DNA from: Deroplatys truncata
Lineage: Eukaryota > Arthropoda > Insecta > Mantodea > Mantidae
DNA length: 64,000 nucleotides
Direction of reading: 5' to 3'
Assembly: GCA_030765065.1 (NCBI GenBank)
Contig: CM060990.1
Location: forward strand, 281,507,341-281,571,340
This document shows positions 35,758 through 47,036 of this stretch, piece by piece (positions within the stretch are counted from its first letter, which is position 1; each line of letters begins with the position of its first letter). A program made the position numbers and the translations under genes. The notes below the pieces were generated by a model, which saw nothing but the letters and a program-made list of their open reading frames with translations, searched no databases and had not been told where the DNA came from.

Positions 35758-35784
35758 GCCCAGATCTCTCCTAAATAAGCTACT

Positions 35785-35790
35785 TACACT
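35785..35790. repeat. 6-bp target-site duplication, right (TACACT)
   Basis: It follows the right terminus (...AAGCTACT) and matches 21,236-21,241. Confidence 0.85.
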
Positions 35791-36810
35791 CCATTAAGAC
35801 AATAGCAGAATTCAGCAAATTTTATATATGTTAAACGACTATTTAATATCTTCATACTGTTCTGTCATGTTAATGTGTTTTTTAGTAATAAATGAATAAA
35901 CTATTTCTTCAACGCTTATCATTACTGATAGCGCCCATATTAGTGCCTATTGCGCCGATCTCTATTAATGACGCTGCCAATTAAACATTTTAGCTCACCA
36001 TAACCAAATTGACTTTTACAATGTATTTGTGAAGTAATTCACTATCCTCTTGACTAGGTATGTATTGCCCTGAGTCCGCTTTTGACGTCGTCTCTAATCT
36101 CTGCTGCCGGCTGCTACAGTTGTTGGCCATGGGATCTTTCTCACAGGGTATGCGTGGGCCTAATTTGAAAGGATAACACAAGTTTGAATTGCCTGAGAAA
36201 TTTAATGTGATCTAATACTCGAGCTATTGAAGCGAGTTCCTACCATTTGAAGATAAAGAATGAAACTGATTATGAATCGTAGCACTCGAAACTAGAACAA
36301 TTGAATTAAACAACGGAATTGAACTGCTAACTTCTGCAGTATCAACTTTACAGTTTGAAATAACTGTTTCCGCAACAAAAGAATCTAAATGTGTAACTAG
36401 CACGAGTTGCTAAAATGCTTACTGGAAAAACCCCTCCCGGCTACCTCTAAGCCGATAACTGATAACCCAGCCTGTCTTAGGTGCTACGAACTGCCGATCA
36501 ATTTAAAAGACTGTAAGCCCCTAAAGCTGTCTTATTTTGTAAATAAGAAAAGAAAGAAAGGCGCTAATTTTACCAATACACGCTCTTTTGCTAACTTAAG
36601 TCCCGCCTACTTTAGAACTACCCCACCAAAGTTTCAACATTATGTGTTTGAAAATCTCAGGACGGTGTGCACAGCCGTTACCTTGAGGATCCCTTAAGGT
36701 TTCCCTAGCAGTTTGCACGAATTTCGTTTTCAGATTTGAAATCCTTAAGGAGGCCTTGAGGCATCCCCAAGGAACAGCAAAAGCCGCCAGAAAGCAACCC
36801 TGTCGCCTCC
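35791..36810. other. intergenic, no gene recognised
   Basis: Frames of 60-96 codons occur on both strands (for example 36,407-36,697) with no known domain. Nothing else can be supported here. Confidence 0.4.
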
Positions 36811-36813
36811 TTA

Positions 36814-37620
36814 AGGCTGGTTCACAAGCAACGAGAACGGTAACCAGAACGAGAACGAGAAAGTTGAAATACATGTATTCAAATGGGAATGTTCACAACC
36901 GAACGTGAAGCCTTCCCGGACCCCGGGAACGGGAAAGAAGAGTTGCCCAACTTTTAACTTTCTCGTTCTCGTTCCCGGGCACGGCATATTAGATCTCTAT
37001 TGTGCGTATTAGATTCTTCACTCTAGAGGTTGTTTTAGGCGGCCGTGACATGAAACAGCCACTAGTGCTCTCTACAATCGCAAGCTGGAAACATAAAAAT
37101 GGAAGGAATTAGTAGTAAATGTGCTTCCTAACCTCATTCCGATACCCGCATATCTAATCAGCGTTGCTTCCTCTGGTGAAGGGATCATTTGTAGTTGGTT
37201 TATATGCAGCTCAAAACTGGCTATTACCTAAAAAAACAATGGCAAAAGCTACAAAGAACAGCTAAAACCGGTGGAAATGAAAAAAGAACAATGAACAATT
37301 TTAATGTATGCCACTAAATAAAGGAATGAAAGCTTGGCATAAGCAGAGGGGTCGGAAATGTAATGGATATACATTTAGATAATGTTTACTCTATCGAATT
37401 TTGACGTTAGCTTGGCTAAATTGGAAGTAGGTGAAAAAATGTCATTGATCAGTTAAAAACAAATTAAATCCCAATGCGCAAAATCGACTTTCACTTTGTG
37501 ATCGATATGCATTCCCGTTCTCGTTACCGGGCTGTTGTGAATCAACAGCTTGCATGGTGCATTGCTTCCCGTTCTCGTTTCCGTTCTGGTTACCGTTCTC
37601 GGGCGGTTGTGAACCAGCCT
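36814..37620. mobile_element. PIF/Harbinger-type MITE, about 0.8 kb
   Basis: The inverted ends are AGGCTGGTTCACAA and its complement, followed inside by ACGAGAACGGTAACCAGAAC on both sides. A TTA trinucleotide is duplicated at 36,811-36,813 and 37,621-37,623, as expected for Harbinger (TWA target). Internally, the GAACGAGAACG/CGTTCTCGTTC motif is repeated several times in both orientations. No coding capacity is seen. Confidence 0.8.
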
Positions 37621-39140
37621 TTAAGGATTTCTTTCCTTGGATTTTGCACAATGGCGTATATGCTTAACCACGAATTGATCAAGTTTGTCGATTTTATGGA
37701 AAATGTAGATTTGGAACATGAGCCACCATTGCCAAGGAGGTAATTGCGAGATCATGAAAATCCTCTAGAGCATTATAGCAATTTACAGTTTTTTAAATGC
37801 TACAGATTCTCAAAAAGCTATTTTGCCATTAGTGCAATTTCAAGAACACGGAACACAACGAGGCCTACCAGTTCCTCCACTTCATCAAATTCTCTGTGCT
37901 CTCGGATTTTATGCAACTGGAGATTTTAAGGTAAATATAAGTGTAATTAAAACTTATTTGTTAAGCTACTTCAGTTATATAAATGTACTTAAAACATTGG
38001 GCATGGACAGATTGTGTCCATTACTTCAGAATAATGTGCATCAATTTGATATTGTAATTTTTAGTTCCTTACATAGTATAGGACATAAGTAGTAAAATGG
38101 ATAGCATACGGCGGGTGTTAGCGGTGAAAGTTTAGATTAGGTTAGGTTCGGTATGCTTAGCTTGCCTTCTTCCAAATTTGCCACAAATTTATCTTTTGGG
38201 AGGAAGGATGTTTATTCCTCATGAGCTGTTTGGCAAAAATGCACGCTTCTAGCCTGGTTCAGTCCCTTTTAGTTTATATATAAAAATATATTCCTAAAAT
38301 GGTAATGCTGTCAAAGCGTTCCTTTTATCTTAAATAGCCATCTTTAATGTGATTTTAATTGGTAAGTACATTTTTGGCATGGTTCTGTTATTAAGTTTTA
38401 ATTTAGTCTATATATATCTTATGTTTTCACGATAGTAATAGGTGCAGTTTTAATGTGTTTATAGTTAAGATAAACTTATGCTTCAGTTTCATTATTTGTA
38501 TTTTCAGATTGTTCTTGGAGATCTTATAAAAATAAACCAGAGACATGAGCCGCATTATCAAGTGAGTGTCTATTCATTGGTATTGGCACAGAACTTAAGG
38601 CAGTTTGTGAAATTTCCATTAATGGAACAACAGTATGGCAGCAATAGAAACTTATTCAATGAAGTTTCTCAGTTTCCAGGTGTAACAGGCAATAATAATA
38701 GTTACTAATGACTAAAACAGGGTAATGGCTTATTACATATTATTAAGCTAATAAAGCATAACATACTGATTATGATAGTAGATACCAAATTTGAGAATAT
38801 GGATACAAATGAAAGGGCATAATATAAAATTTTCACAAGCATAGGTGATCACAATTCTATATTGAAGGAAACTCATAAAATCTGTTGCAACATGAAAAAA
38901 TACCAATAGTAATTTCAAATACTGAATTTTTTATTTATGTTCATAAAAGGTTTAATTCATTGTAAATAATTTCTACAGCTTTTTAGCTGTAATAGAAGGC
39001 ACCCATATTCCCATTCAAAGTTCCGGAGGACAGTTTGCCGAGTTGTACAGGAATAGGAAGGTTTGGATGTATCTTAATGCTCACCTGATTTGTTGGCCTG
39101 AGATGGCGATCAAAGATATTGTTTCACATTGGTCAGGATC

Positions 39141-39146
39141 AACGCA
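39141..39146. repeat. 6-bp target-site duplication, left (AACGCA)
   Basis: AACGCA directly precedes AGTAGTATAAGTCCC and recurs at 50,400-50,405. With one copy counted, the Harbinger reading frame runs on as GSTHYTRIF across the site, which confirms it as the target. Confidence 0.93.
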
Positions 39147-39156
39147 AGTAGTATAA

Positions 39157-39300
39157 GTCCCGGATGAGCCAATTGGATTAACGATAATCCTGCCGCTAGG
39201 GGGCGCTAGTGTCGCTAGTGTCGCTGCGAGCGACGGCGGTAAGTTTGAAAAGCGACATGAGCGGAAGGATTATCGTTATTGCAATTGGTTCATCCGGGAC
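39157..39300. repeat. terminal hairpin, left end
   Basis: GTCCCGGATGAGCCAATTGG at 39,157 pairs with CCAATTGG-type sequence ending TTCATCCGGGAC at 39,300. A second paired block (CGATAATCC / GGATTATCG) lies further inside. The loop holds CCGCTAGGGGGCGCTAG (39,193-39,209), a close match to the CTCF consensus, and short GTCGCTAGT repeats. It starts only 10 bp inside the element end. Confidence 0.8.
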
Positions 39301-39319
39301 GAGCTAAAAGAATTGAGGA

Positions 39320-40680
39320 TTAGGGAAAGATGAACGAAAAACAGGAAGTGACGTGGAGTGTTTTGATTGGTAAAAATAAGACGAAATGTGATTGGTTCTT
39401 TAATTCGGGTGGAAGATGAAGGAAGGAAGATAAAAGAGTATGGAGGACACGTGATGGAGAGGAGCGGGGTGGCGAGGTGTTGTCTGTGCGGAGGTCGGGA
39501 CTGAAAGAGGGAAAAGATGGCGAACGAGGGATAAAAAGTATAACAGAAAGTGACGTGTGAAGTTGTGATTGGTGGGAATAAGAAGTGATGTTATTGGTGG
39601 AAAGGAACAAATGAAAGTTGTTGATTGGTAAGAATAAGAGAGATTATGATTGGTGGAAAGAAAAAGGTGTGGGAGTGGGGTATGTTGGAGGTGATGGGAA
39701 AGGTAAGTTTTCCTAGCAACAAGATTTGCAAAAGCCTCTCCAGAACTCATCAGCAATTTTTGAACGTTGGATGGTAGTTTTCTTGAGTGGATAGAGAGAT
39801 GGGACGTATGAGATGCGGTGGCGAAAATGGGAACTAAACAAGATGGTTGAGACAAGAGGTCTAAGGACGAGGAAATTTCGAGGTTAGTGGTCAACATGGC
39901 GGTCGCAAGAGGTGGGGGCAAGGAGACGCGGTGGTGAGAATGGGAACTAAAAGAAGATGGCGGTAGCAAGAGCTTAAAAGAGCAGATTTTGAGGTTAAAA
40001 TAGTGGGAACTAAAAATGGCGGAAGGTCGGCGACAAGGAGATGCGGTGGCCACGTTAATTCGGGTGGAAGATGAAGGAAGGAAGATAAAAGAGTATGGAG
40101 GACATGTGATGGAGAGGAGTGGAGCGGCGAGGTGTTGTCTGTGCGGAGGTGGGCCTGAAAGAGGGAAAAGATGGCGAACGAGGGATAAAAAGTATAACAG
40201 AAAGTGACGTGTGAAGTTGTGATTGGTGGGGATAAGAAGTGATGTTATTGGTGGAAAGGAACAAATGAAAGTTGTTGATTGGTAAGAATAAGAGAGATTA
40301 TGATTGGTGGAAAGAAAAAGGTGTGGGAGTGGGGTATGTTGGAGGTGATGGGAAAGGTAATTTTTCCTAGCTACAAGATTTGCAAAAGCCTCTCCAAACT
40401 CATCAGCAATTTTTGAACGTTGGATGATAGTTTTCTTGAGTGGATAGAGAGAGATGGGGCGATATGAGACGCGGTGGCGAAAATGGGAACTAAACAAGAT
40501 GGCGGTGACAAGAGGTTTAAGGACGAGGAAATTTCGAGGTTAGTGGTCAACATGACGGTCGCAAGAGGTGGGGGCAAGGAGACGCGGTGGTGAGAATGGG
40601 AACTAAAAGAAGATGACGGAAGCAAGAGCTTAGAAGAGCAGATTTTGAGGTTAAAATAGTGGGTACTAAAAATGGCGGGG
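39320..40680 (-). repeat. 655-bp tandem units, left arm (two copies)
   Basis: Equivalent points lie 654 bp apart (39,610 and 40,264). Each unit contains about five ATTGGT motifs (CCAAT box on the other strand) and a series of ATGGCGG motifs such as AACAAGATGGCGGTGACAAG, resembling YY1/Pleiohomeotic sites. Long Ser/His/Pro-rich frames across this array (up to 365 codons on the minus strand) are translations of the repeat. Confidence 0.85.
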
Positions 40681-41399
40681 GGTCGGCGACAAGGAGATGC
40701 GGTGGCGAACGTGAGAACTAAACAAGATGGCGGATGAAAGAGGAGGGTAAGGAGATTTGAGGTTACAGTACCAAAACAGGAAAGGATATATTCCTACGCC
40801 GAGCAGGCCAGAAAAATAATTATGCGTGTGGTACTTACCTCTTACTGGTGTTGATGCGTCACCAAAAGCGCAGCAGTTGCACGCGACGCGAAAAAATAAA
40901 AGCAAACTGTTTTTGAAAATGCTTAACCAGCTTTAAGATCAACCAACACCACTACGCACTGATATACCTAGGTTTTTTAAAGCGGTACAGACGCCCTTTG
41001 CACAGACGTAATTTAACTATACCAAAAACCTGGTACTGGACCATCGTAATGGTCGCTAGCGTACGTAGGAGCAGGGTTCTCATAGCCGGTCGAAAGCGGT
41101 CAAAAAAAGTGTACGACGTAGGTGTTGACAGTAGCTACTGTCGAGTCAACCGTCGAGGTGTGAATGAACGAGATCTGTTCTTGCCGGCAATCTGGTTCGG
41201 AGATGTGAGGTGCGGTGGCAAAAATGTGAACTAAACAAGATGGCGGAGACAAGAAGTGAAGAACGAGAGGATTTGAGGTTAGTGGTCAATATGACAGACG
41301 CAAGAGTGGTAATCAGCAGTGGATGTGCGTCACGATATGCCCGCTGCGATGAAAGAGCTGCAAACTGCGCGATAACTTGAAAAATATTGCCCGGCGTGA

Positions 41400-41850
41400 C
41401 GCATTGCGCGGCGCGCGCGTTTGCCGTAAACCGTTACAGTTGCCATACTTATATTATCCGTCTTTTTTTTCTTTTTTTCTTTTGTTTTTGTTTTCTTTTT
41501 TTTCTTTCTTTTTTTTTAAAAAAAACTAGTTTTTCGGGGTTTTCTCTGGTTGGTAGACGAATGCAAACTAATTCTGCTTTTTTCATAGGTTTTCCCTGGT
41601 TGGTAGGCGTTTGCTGTAGTGGTTGACGAAGCCCTTTCTAATTTTCGTGGTTGTCCCTGTCCGGTAGGCAAATGATGAAGTTTTCCCTTGTCGGCGCACG
41701 GATACTAGGCACATACTCGCACACACACACATTTAATAGTAGCGATACCACTTGATAAGGCACAAATTGCACGTTGTTTGTTAGGGCAATGCATGTTGAA
41801 AGTTGGCACACTGGGAAGTTGGTTCGCACAAAATCCACACAATGACAAAA
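41400..41850. repeat. inner part of left arm, poly-T tract and GGTTTTCCCTGG motifs
   Basis: A CGCGGCGCGCGCG stretch is followed by a T-rich run (41,461-41,525). Three spaced copies of GGTTTTCYCTGGTTGGTAGR then CGAATGC or CGTTTGC-like text follow. The same phrase builds the inner array of the PolB palindrome. It is mirrored at about 47,200-47,490. Confidence 0.75.
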
Positions 41851-42041
41851 TTGAAAATGTATATATATTTTAACACAAAAGTGTGCAGTGCAAAAGAAAA
41901 TAAAAATTAAATAGGCACACACACATTTAATAGTAACGATACCGCTTGATAAGGCATAAATTGCACGTTGTTTGTTAGGGCAATGCATGTTGAAATTTGG
42001 CACACTGGGAAGTGCATGTTGAAAGTTAGCACACAGGGAAG
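41720..42041. repeat. direct duplication, ~196-bp spacing
   Basis: A 95-bp stretch with TTAATAGTARCGATACC and TGCACGTTGTTTGTTAGGGC occurs at 41,724-41,820 and 41,920-42,010. The closing phrase GCATGTTGAAAGTT is repeated once more at 42,013. Confidence 0.8.
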
Positions 42042-42391
42042 CTGGGTCGCGCTGTGGTCAGCCGACTACTTCGTCAGCATGGTTCCCACGGTCAGGTTTC
42101 ATGCTATCGTGCAGTTTGCACGATGTGTACAGCACGTACTTCCCCGTATGATGGCCAAACACCTTCACAGCTGTGATAGCTTGTCGGCTTATTTCATGTT
42201 CATATTCCTTTTCAACGCATTTCGTTTGGAGGTATTGTTTATTTGTTTTTCATGGCAATACGTTTTTGGCATAAGTTTTTTGCATTAATTTTATATAACG
42301 GATTGCGAAAATGGAAGTTTCTATTTGTATTTATGACAACTATGAAAATACAAGCAGAAGGACAGGCTTTTTTCACCTACCATGCTGTTGC

Positions 42392-43113
42392 TGATGGTGC
42401 GCTTGGCGGCCATATTCGACAGGGTGCGGTTGGCGGCCATATTCGACAGTTTATTGCAATGCGTGCAACAAGGGCACACAACCACTTGTTGCTCGCGTCG
42501 CAATTTTGTGCGTGATTTTTCTGAGATTTTATGCACCGCACATCACAAAATCACTACACACGCCACTGATAGTTTTAAATATTTGACACTGATGTTGAAG
42601 TTGTGGCGGGGCACTGTTTTTAACTGCATACGCACTTAATAAATCACATAGCCGTGCGGAAATACTTAACTTTCAGCGAAAAGCACTAGTGGGGAGTGCA
42701 AGCTCAACCACTATTAGCAACATGTAGCAAGCGTTATAGTTCTGCTCGCGTTAGTCTTTTCTCCTACGATGTCGTTGTTGATGGTGCGGTTGGCGGCCAT
42801 ATTTGACAGTTTATTGCAATGCGTGCAACAAGGGCACACATCCACTTGTTCCTCGCGTCGTAAGTTTGTGCGTGATTTTTCTCAGATTTTATGCACAGCA
42901 CAACACAAAATGACTACACACGACACTGATAGTTTTAAATATTTGACACTGATGTTGAAGTTGGGGCAGGGTACTGTTTTTAACTCCACACGCACTTAAT
43001 AAATCACATAACCGTGCGGAAATACTTAACCTTCCGCGAAAAGCGCTAGTGGGGTTGCAAGCTCAACCACTATTAACAACATGTAGCAAGCGTTATAGTT
43101 CTGCTCACGTTAG
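42392..43113 (+). repeat. two tandem copies of a ~360-bp unit
   Basis: Landmarks GCGTGCAACAAGGGCACAC (42,462 and 42,822) and TTTTAAATATTTGACACTGA (42,571 and 42,931) are 360 bp apart. Each unit includes GGTTGGCGGCCATATT, with one extra GGCGGCCATATTCGACAG in the first. Frames here (76-90 codons) follow the repeat and are not recognisable proteins. Confidence 0.85.
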
Positions 43114-43527
43114 TATCGGAGAAAACAGTAAAAATAACGATTCTTATGTGCAGCGGAAGCAGCAGTACGTGAATGTCCGTGTGTTGATGAAACAGTGGGT
43201 GTGTGTTACAATATGGCTGACGCAGTTAAAGAGCTGTAAACTGAGCGATAACTTGAAAACGACCGTGAGAACGGTGCTGATAAAGCAGTCGCGTGACCGG
43301 AAGTGCACCGGAAATGACTGCGATTACAACTTGGCAAGTTGTGGCGAAATAAGGCGTCAGGATTTTTAATGAGGCATTTAACTCGACGCGCATGCTGAAA
43401 CTGCGGTTTAAATCCTTGCTTCATTTCCTTTAACTTTTGGTAATGCAAACAATAATTACTCTGGGGGAATGCTTTATTTCTGATACATTCTATAACGGGC
43501 CAGGCGTTTTACTTTTCTAGTTTTCTT

Positions 43528-44090
43528 TTTTACTTTCTCTACTACGTATAGTAAGTAGGGGAAGTATTGTATTCCACCCAAAAATTCGATACCGAGATTT
43601 CACCGGAAATACGTGTTTTGAGACCCCTGAATCCAAAAAAATGCATTTTTGGAAACATGTCTGTGTGTGTGTGTCTGTGAACAGCATAACTCAGAAACGA
43701 ACAGTCGGATAAGCACCAAACTTGGTATTTAGGTTCAGTATCTTCCAGAGATGCGACACGAAGGTTTCCAAGAAAATCCCCCCACGCCAGACAACCCTTT
43801 ACATGGACATTTTTCGAAAATTTTAATTTTCTGAAAAATGGTTCTAACGATTTTGATTAAAATATGATATGTTCAAGATATTTTCAAGACAAATGAAATG
43901 TATATCTCGAATTTTCTGGGAATGTCTCCAAAAGTATTCTTATTGTGAACGACTTTTGCATAAGTGGTAAACCATAAGAGATATACAAAATTTTACTACA
44001 CAAAAAATGTAGATCGCGTTAAAATACGCAATTTATGTCATATACATTTTTTTGTTGAGTGAACCATTTTCGAGATATTGCTTGTTATTC
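43528..44090 (+). repeat. dispersed repeat family A, copy 4 (longest)
   Basis: It starts CTCTACTACGTATAGTAAGT and includes ATTCCACCCAAAAATTCG, GGAAACATGTCTGTGTGTG, TTTGATTAAAATATGATATG and CTCGAATTTTCTGGGAATG. It is the fullest copy in the window and lies in the core of the second palindrome. Confidence 0.8.
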
Positions 44091-44389
44091 CCTTAAATGT
44101 TTCAATACTTATTTTCTCAAATGGGAATTCGTTATTCAGTTTTTGTCTTGTGTATGCAAAGAGTATTAATCTGAGGCAAAGAGAATGGTGATGCACATAG
44201 CAACCAGTTATTAAGAGATATGTATATGCTTAAAGGCTACTGTATTTCTATATTGCCCTTGTAAATACAAAACAAGGGGAACATAGTACGCCTTAAGCGA
44301 CAGTCATATATATTTAGAACTGGTCGCTATGTGTAAAATGTAATTGTCTTTGCATGTCAAAAGATCGTTTCTGCAAATGTTTATCTTGA

Positions 44390-45745
44390 TTAATATGAAA
44401 TAGATGGAGAATAAGAGTTTCTAAAAATAGTTTGTACAAGAGTAGATAGTCATGTGAGTGTTACACATCAGATTTTGTTTTTAGTAATTGTGACATTTTA
44501 TGTATCGACTACTTCTAGATCGGCCTTGCAAGGACATTGCAAATGACATGTATTGTTTAATTCATTTCCGTCATAAACCGTAAGGAACTGAAAAATAATA
44601 AAAATAAAATCAAGTCAGCATTAGAAAGATACCTTATCACTCACACCTTGAATACAGAGGAGGATTTCATTCATTCAAAAAAAATGATACTACTAATTTT
44701 ACTCCAAAACTTAATGCAGTTTTGTAAATACTAAATATAAATATTTTAAATGTAAATAACATTTTATGTCCTGGATATGCAAACAGAATAGAATGCGCCA
44801 CATAGCGAGAAACGGGAGCGATAGTGGTTTTTGCTATAAAATCGTGCTATTTGACGTGATATAAGTTTTAGAGCAATACGCGCACATGTGCGGGTGTCTA
44901 GGTTTAGTATCTTCCAGCGATGCGACACGAAGGTTTTCAAGAAAATCCCCCCACCCCAGACTACCCTATACATGGAATATTTTTCGAAAATTTTAATTTT
45001 CTCAAAAATGGCTCTAACGATTTTGATTAAAATATCATATGTTTAAGATAATGTCATGAGAAATGAAATGTATATCTCGAATTTTCTGGGAATGTCTCCA
45101 AAAGTATTCTTCATTGTGAACGACTTTTGCATAACTGGTAAACCATAAGAGATGGACAAAGTTTTACTACACAAAAAATGTAGATCGCGTTAAAATACAC
45201 AATTTATGTCATATACAGTTTTTTAGTTGAGTGAACAATTTTCGAGATATTGCTTGTTATTTCCTTAAATTTTCCAATACTTATACTTTTTCTCAAATTC
45301 GTTATTCAATTTTTTATGTCCTGGATATGCAAACAGAATAGAATGCGCCACATAGCAACCAGCGCTTAAAAGATTTGACTATCGCTTATTACCTACCATG
45401 TTCCCCTTGCATCTACAAGAAAATTAGCAATAAGATTGACATCTCGATATCTCGATTAACATGAAGTAGATGGAGAATGAGCGTTTGTAAAAATAGTTTG
45501 TACAAGAGTAGAGAAAGTCATGTGAGTGTAACACATCAGTTTTGCTATAAAATCGTGCTATTTGACGTGATATAAGTTTTAGAGCAATACGCGCACATGT
45601 GCGGGAGTCTAGGTTTAGTATCTTCCAGCGATGCGACACGAAGGTTTTCAAGAAAATCCCCCCACCCCAGACTACCCTTTACATGGAAGTTTTTTCGAAA
45701 ATTTTAATTTTCTCAAAAATGGCTCTAACGATTTTGATTGCAGCT
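44390..45745 (+). repeat. nested partial duplications with family-A copies 5 and 6
   Basis: The phrase GTAGATGGAGAATGAGCGTT / ATAGATGGAGAATAAGAGTT occurs at 44,400 and 45,467. ATGTCCTGGATATGCAAACA occurs at 44,766 and 45,316. TTTGCTATAAAATCGTGCTA occurs at 44,829 and 45,541, each time running into family A (CTTCCAGCGATGCGACACGA). The second family-A stretch is cut off by the 75-bp satellite at about 45,740. Confidence 0.8.
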
Positions 45746-46450
45746 TCGATACGTGTCCACGGAGATCTTAGTGCTAGGCAACTATACCTGTTTCTATACG
45801 TGAACGGCAGATTGCAACTTCGATACGTGTCCACGGAGACCTTAATGCTAGGCAACTGTACCTGTGTTTCTATACGTGAACGTCAGATGGCAGCTTCGAT
45901 TCTTGTCCACGGAGACATTAGTGCTAGGCAACTGTACCTCTGTTTCTATACGTGAACGGCAGATTGCAGCTTCGATACGTGTCCACGGAGACCTTAGTGC
46001 TAGGCAACTGCACCTCTGTTTCTATACGTGAACGGCAGATTGCAGCTTCGATTCGTGTCCACGGAGACCTTAGTGCTAGGCAACTGTACCTCTGTTTCTA
46101 TACGTGAACGGCAGATTCCAGCTTCGATACGTGTCCACGGAGACCTTAGTGCTAGGCAACTTTACCTCTGTTTCTATACGTGAACGGCAGATTGCAGGTT
46201 CGATACGTGTCCACGGAGATCTTAGTGCTAGGCAACTATACCTGTTTCTATACGTGAACGGCAGATTGCAGCTTCGATACGTGTCCACGGAGACCTTAGT
46301 GCTAGGCAACTGTACCTGTGTTTCTATACGTGAACGTCAGATGGCAGCTTCGATACGTGTCCACGGAGACCTTAGTGCTAGGCAACTGTACCTCTGTTTC
46401 TATACGTGAACGGCAGATTGCAGCTTCGATACGTGTCCACGGAGACCTTT
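45739..46450 (+). repeat. ~75-bp satellite, about 9.5 copies
   Basis: The unit reads CAGCTTCGATACGTGTCCAC, GGAGACCTTAGTGCTAGGCA, ACTGTACCTCTGTTTCTATA, CGTGAACGGCAGATTG. Copies start near 45,742, 45,816, 45,891, 45,966, 46,042, 46,118, 46,193, 46,267, 46,343 and 46,419 and differ by only a few bases. It is short-period and head-to-tail with no spacers. Confidence 0.93.
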
Positions 46451-46700
46451 CGCTTCAGGTGACAAAATAACACTAGGCACTTGTGTGCCGTGGTGTAAGC
46501 CGCAATCAGGCATTGGTAGCGTGGATCTCCTTGGGGCTCTCCTCGGAGTTACCTCAACACCACGTACATGACCTGGTTCGTCACGGGTACGCAGGTCTGC
46601 ACTACCACTTCCTCGGCGTTGAGCAGGCCCAGGAGGCGATCGTACCGGTACACCAGCTAGCACGTGGACATGTTATCGCGCTGTGGTGTTGCGTATGCGA
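46450..46700. other. GC-rich block of unknown origin
   Basis: About 250 bp, clearly richer in GC than its surroundings. A 87-codon frame runs on the minus strand (46,400-46,663) and an 89-codon frame on the plus strand (46,483-46,752). I recognise neither protein. It may be a captured exon or a foreign fragment. Confidence 0.45.
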
Positions 46701-47036
46701 GGTATGGAAACTCAAGGACGCAAAACATGCACGACCGAGGGTTAAAAAGTAGAACAAGTAGTGACGTGGAACGTTGTGATTGGTGAAAATAAGACGATCT
46801 CTGATAGGTGGACAAATTGAAATAACGTGATGTGATACGCGAAAATAAAATCAAAGGTGATTGGATGAAAAATGACGAGAAGGAATTAGCGGTGAATTTG
46901 TGAACTAAGATGGCGAAGTTTTGTTTTTAAAAAAAAAAAGACGGATAATATAAGTATGGAAAGTGTAACGGTTTACGGCAAACGCGCGCCGCGCAGTGCG
47001 TCACGCCGGGCAATAAAACAAAAACCATATTCAGCA

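Larger units (their letters stand above)
21242..35784. mobile_element. giant palindromic Polinton-like element with PolB (fossil), 14.5 kb
   Basis: The termini are AGTAGCTTATTTAGGAGAGA and its complement at 35,765-35,784, flanked by the 6-bp duplication TACACT. The two halves are long inverted repeats facing a 0.9-kb unique core (about 26,660-27,576). The right arm is about 8.2 kb. The left arm is shorter, about 5.4 kb, with a shorter version of the polymerase. From outside inwards each arm carries a ~70-bp subterminal tandem array, a family-B DNA polymerase fossil transcribed outward, a TATA+initiator promoter, and an inner array of ~136-bp units. Six-bp duplications and AG-starting ends are typical of Polintons/Mavericks. 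No capsid, ATPase, protease or integrase is seen. The arms match almost base for base, so the palindrome is young or homogenised, yet the polymerase is broken (about half a dozen breaks in the fuller copy). Confidence 0.82.

Noticed and set aside
39400-40497. Minus-strand open frame of 365 codons, and mirror frames of 304 and 232 codons at 48,274-49,843
   Set aside because: They follow the 655-bp tandem units, are Ser/His/Pro/Leu-rich, change frame from unit to unit (655 is not divisible by three) and show no domain.
45739-46450. CRISPR-like regular repeat
   Set aside because: The 75-bp units are contiguous with no unique spacers, and the sequence is eukaryotic.
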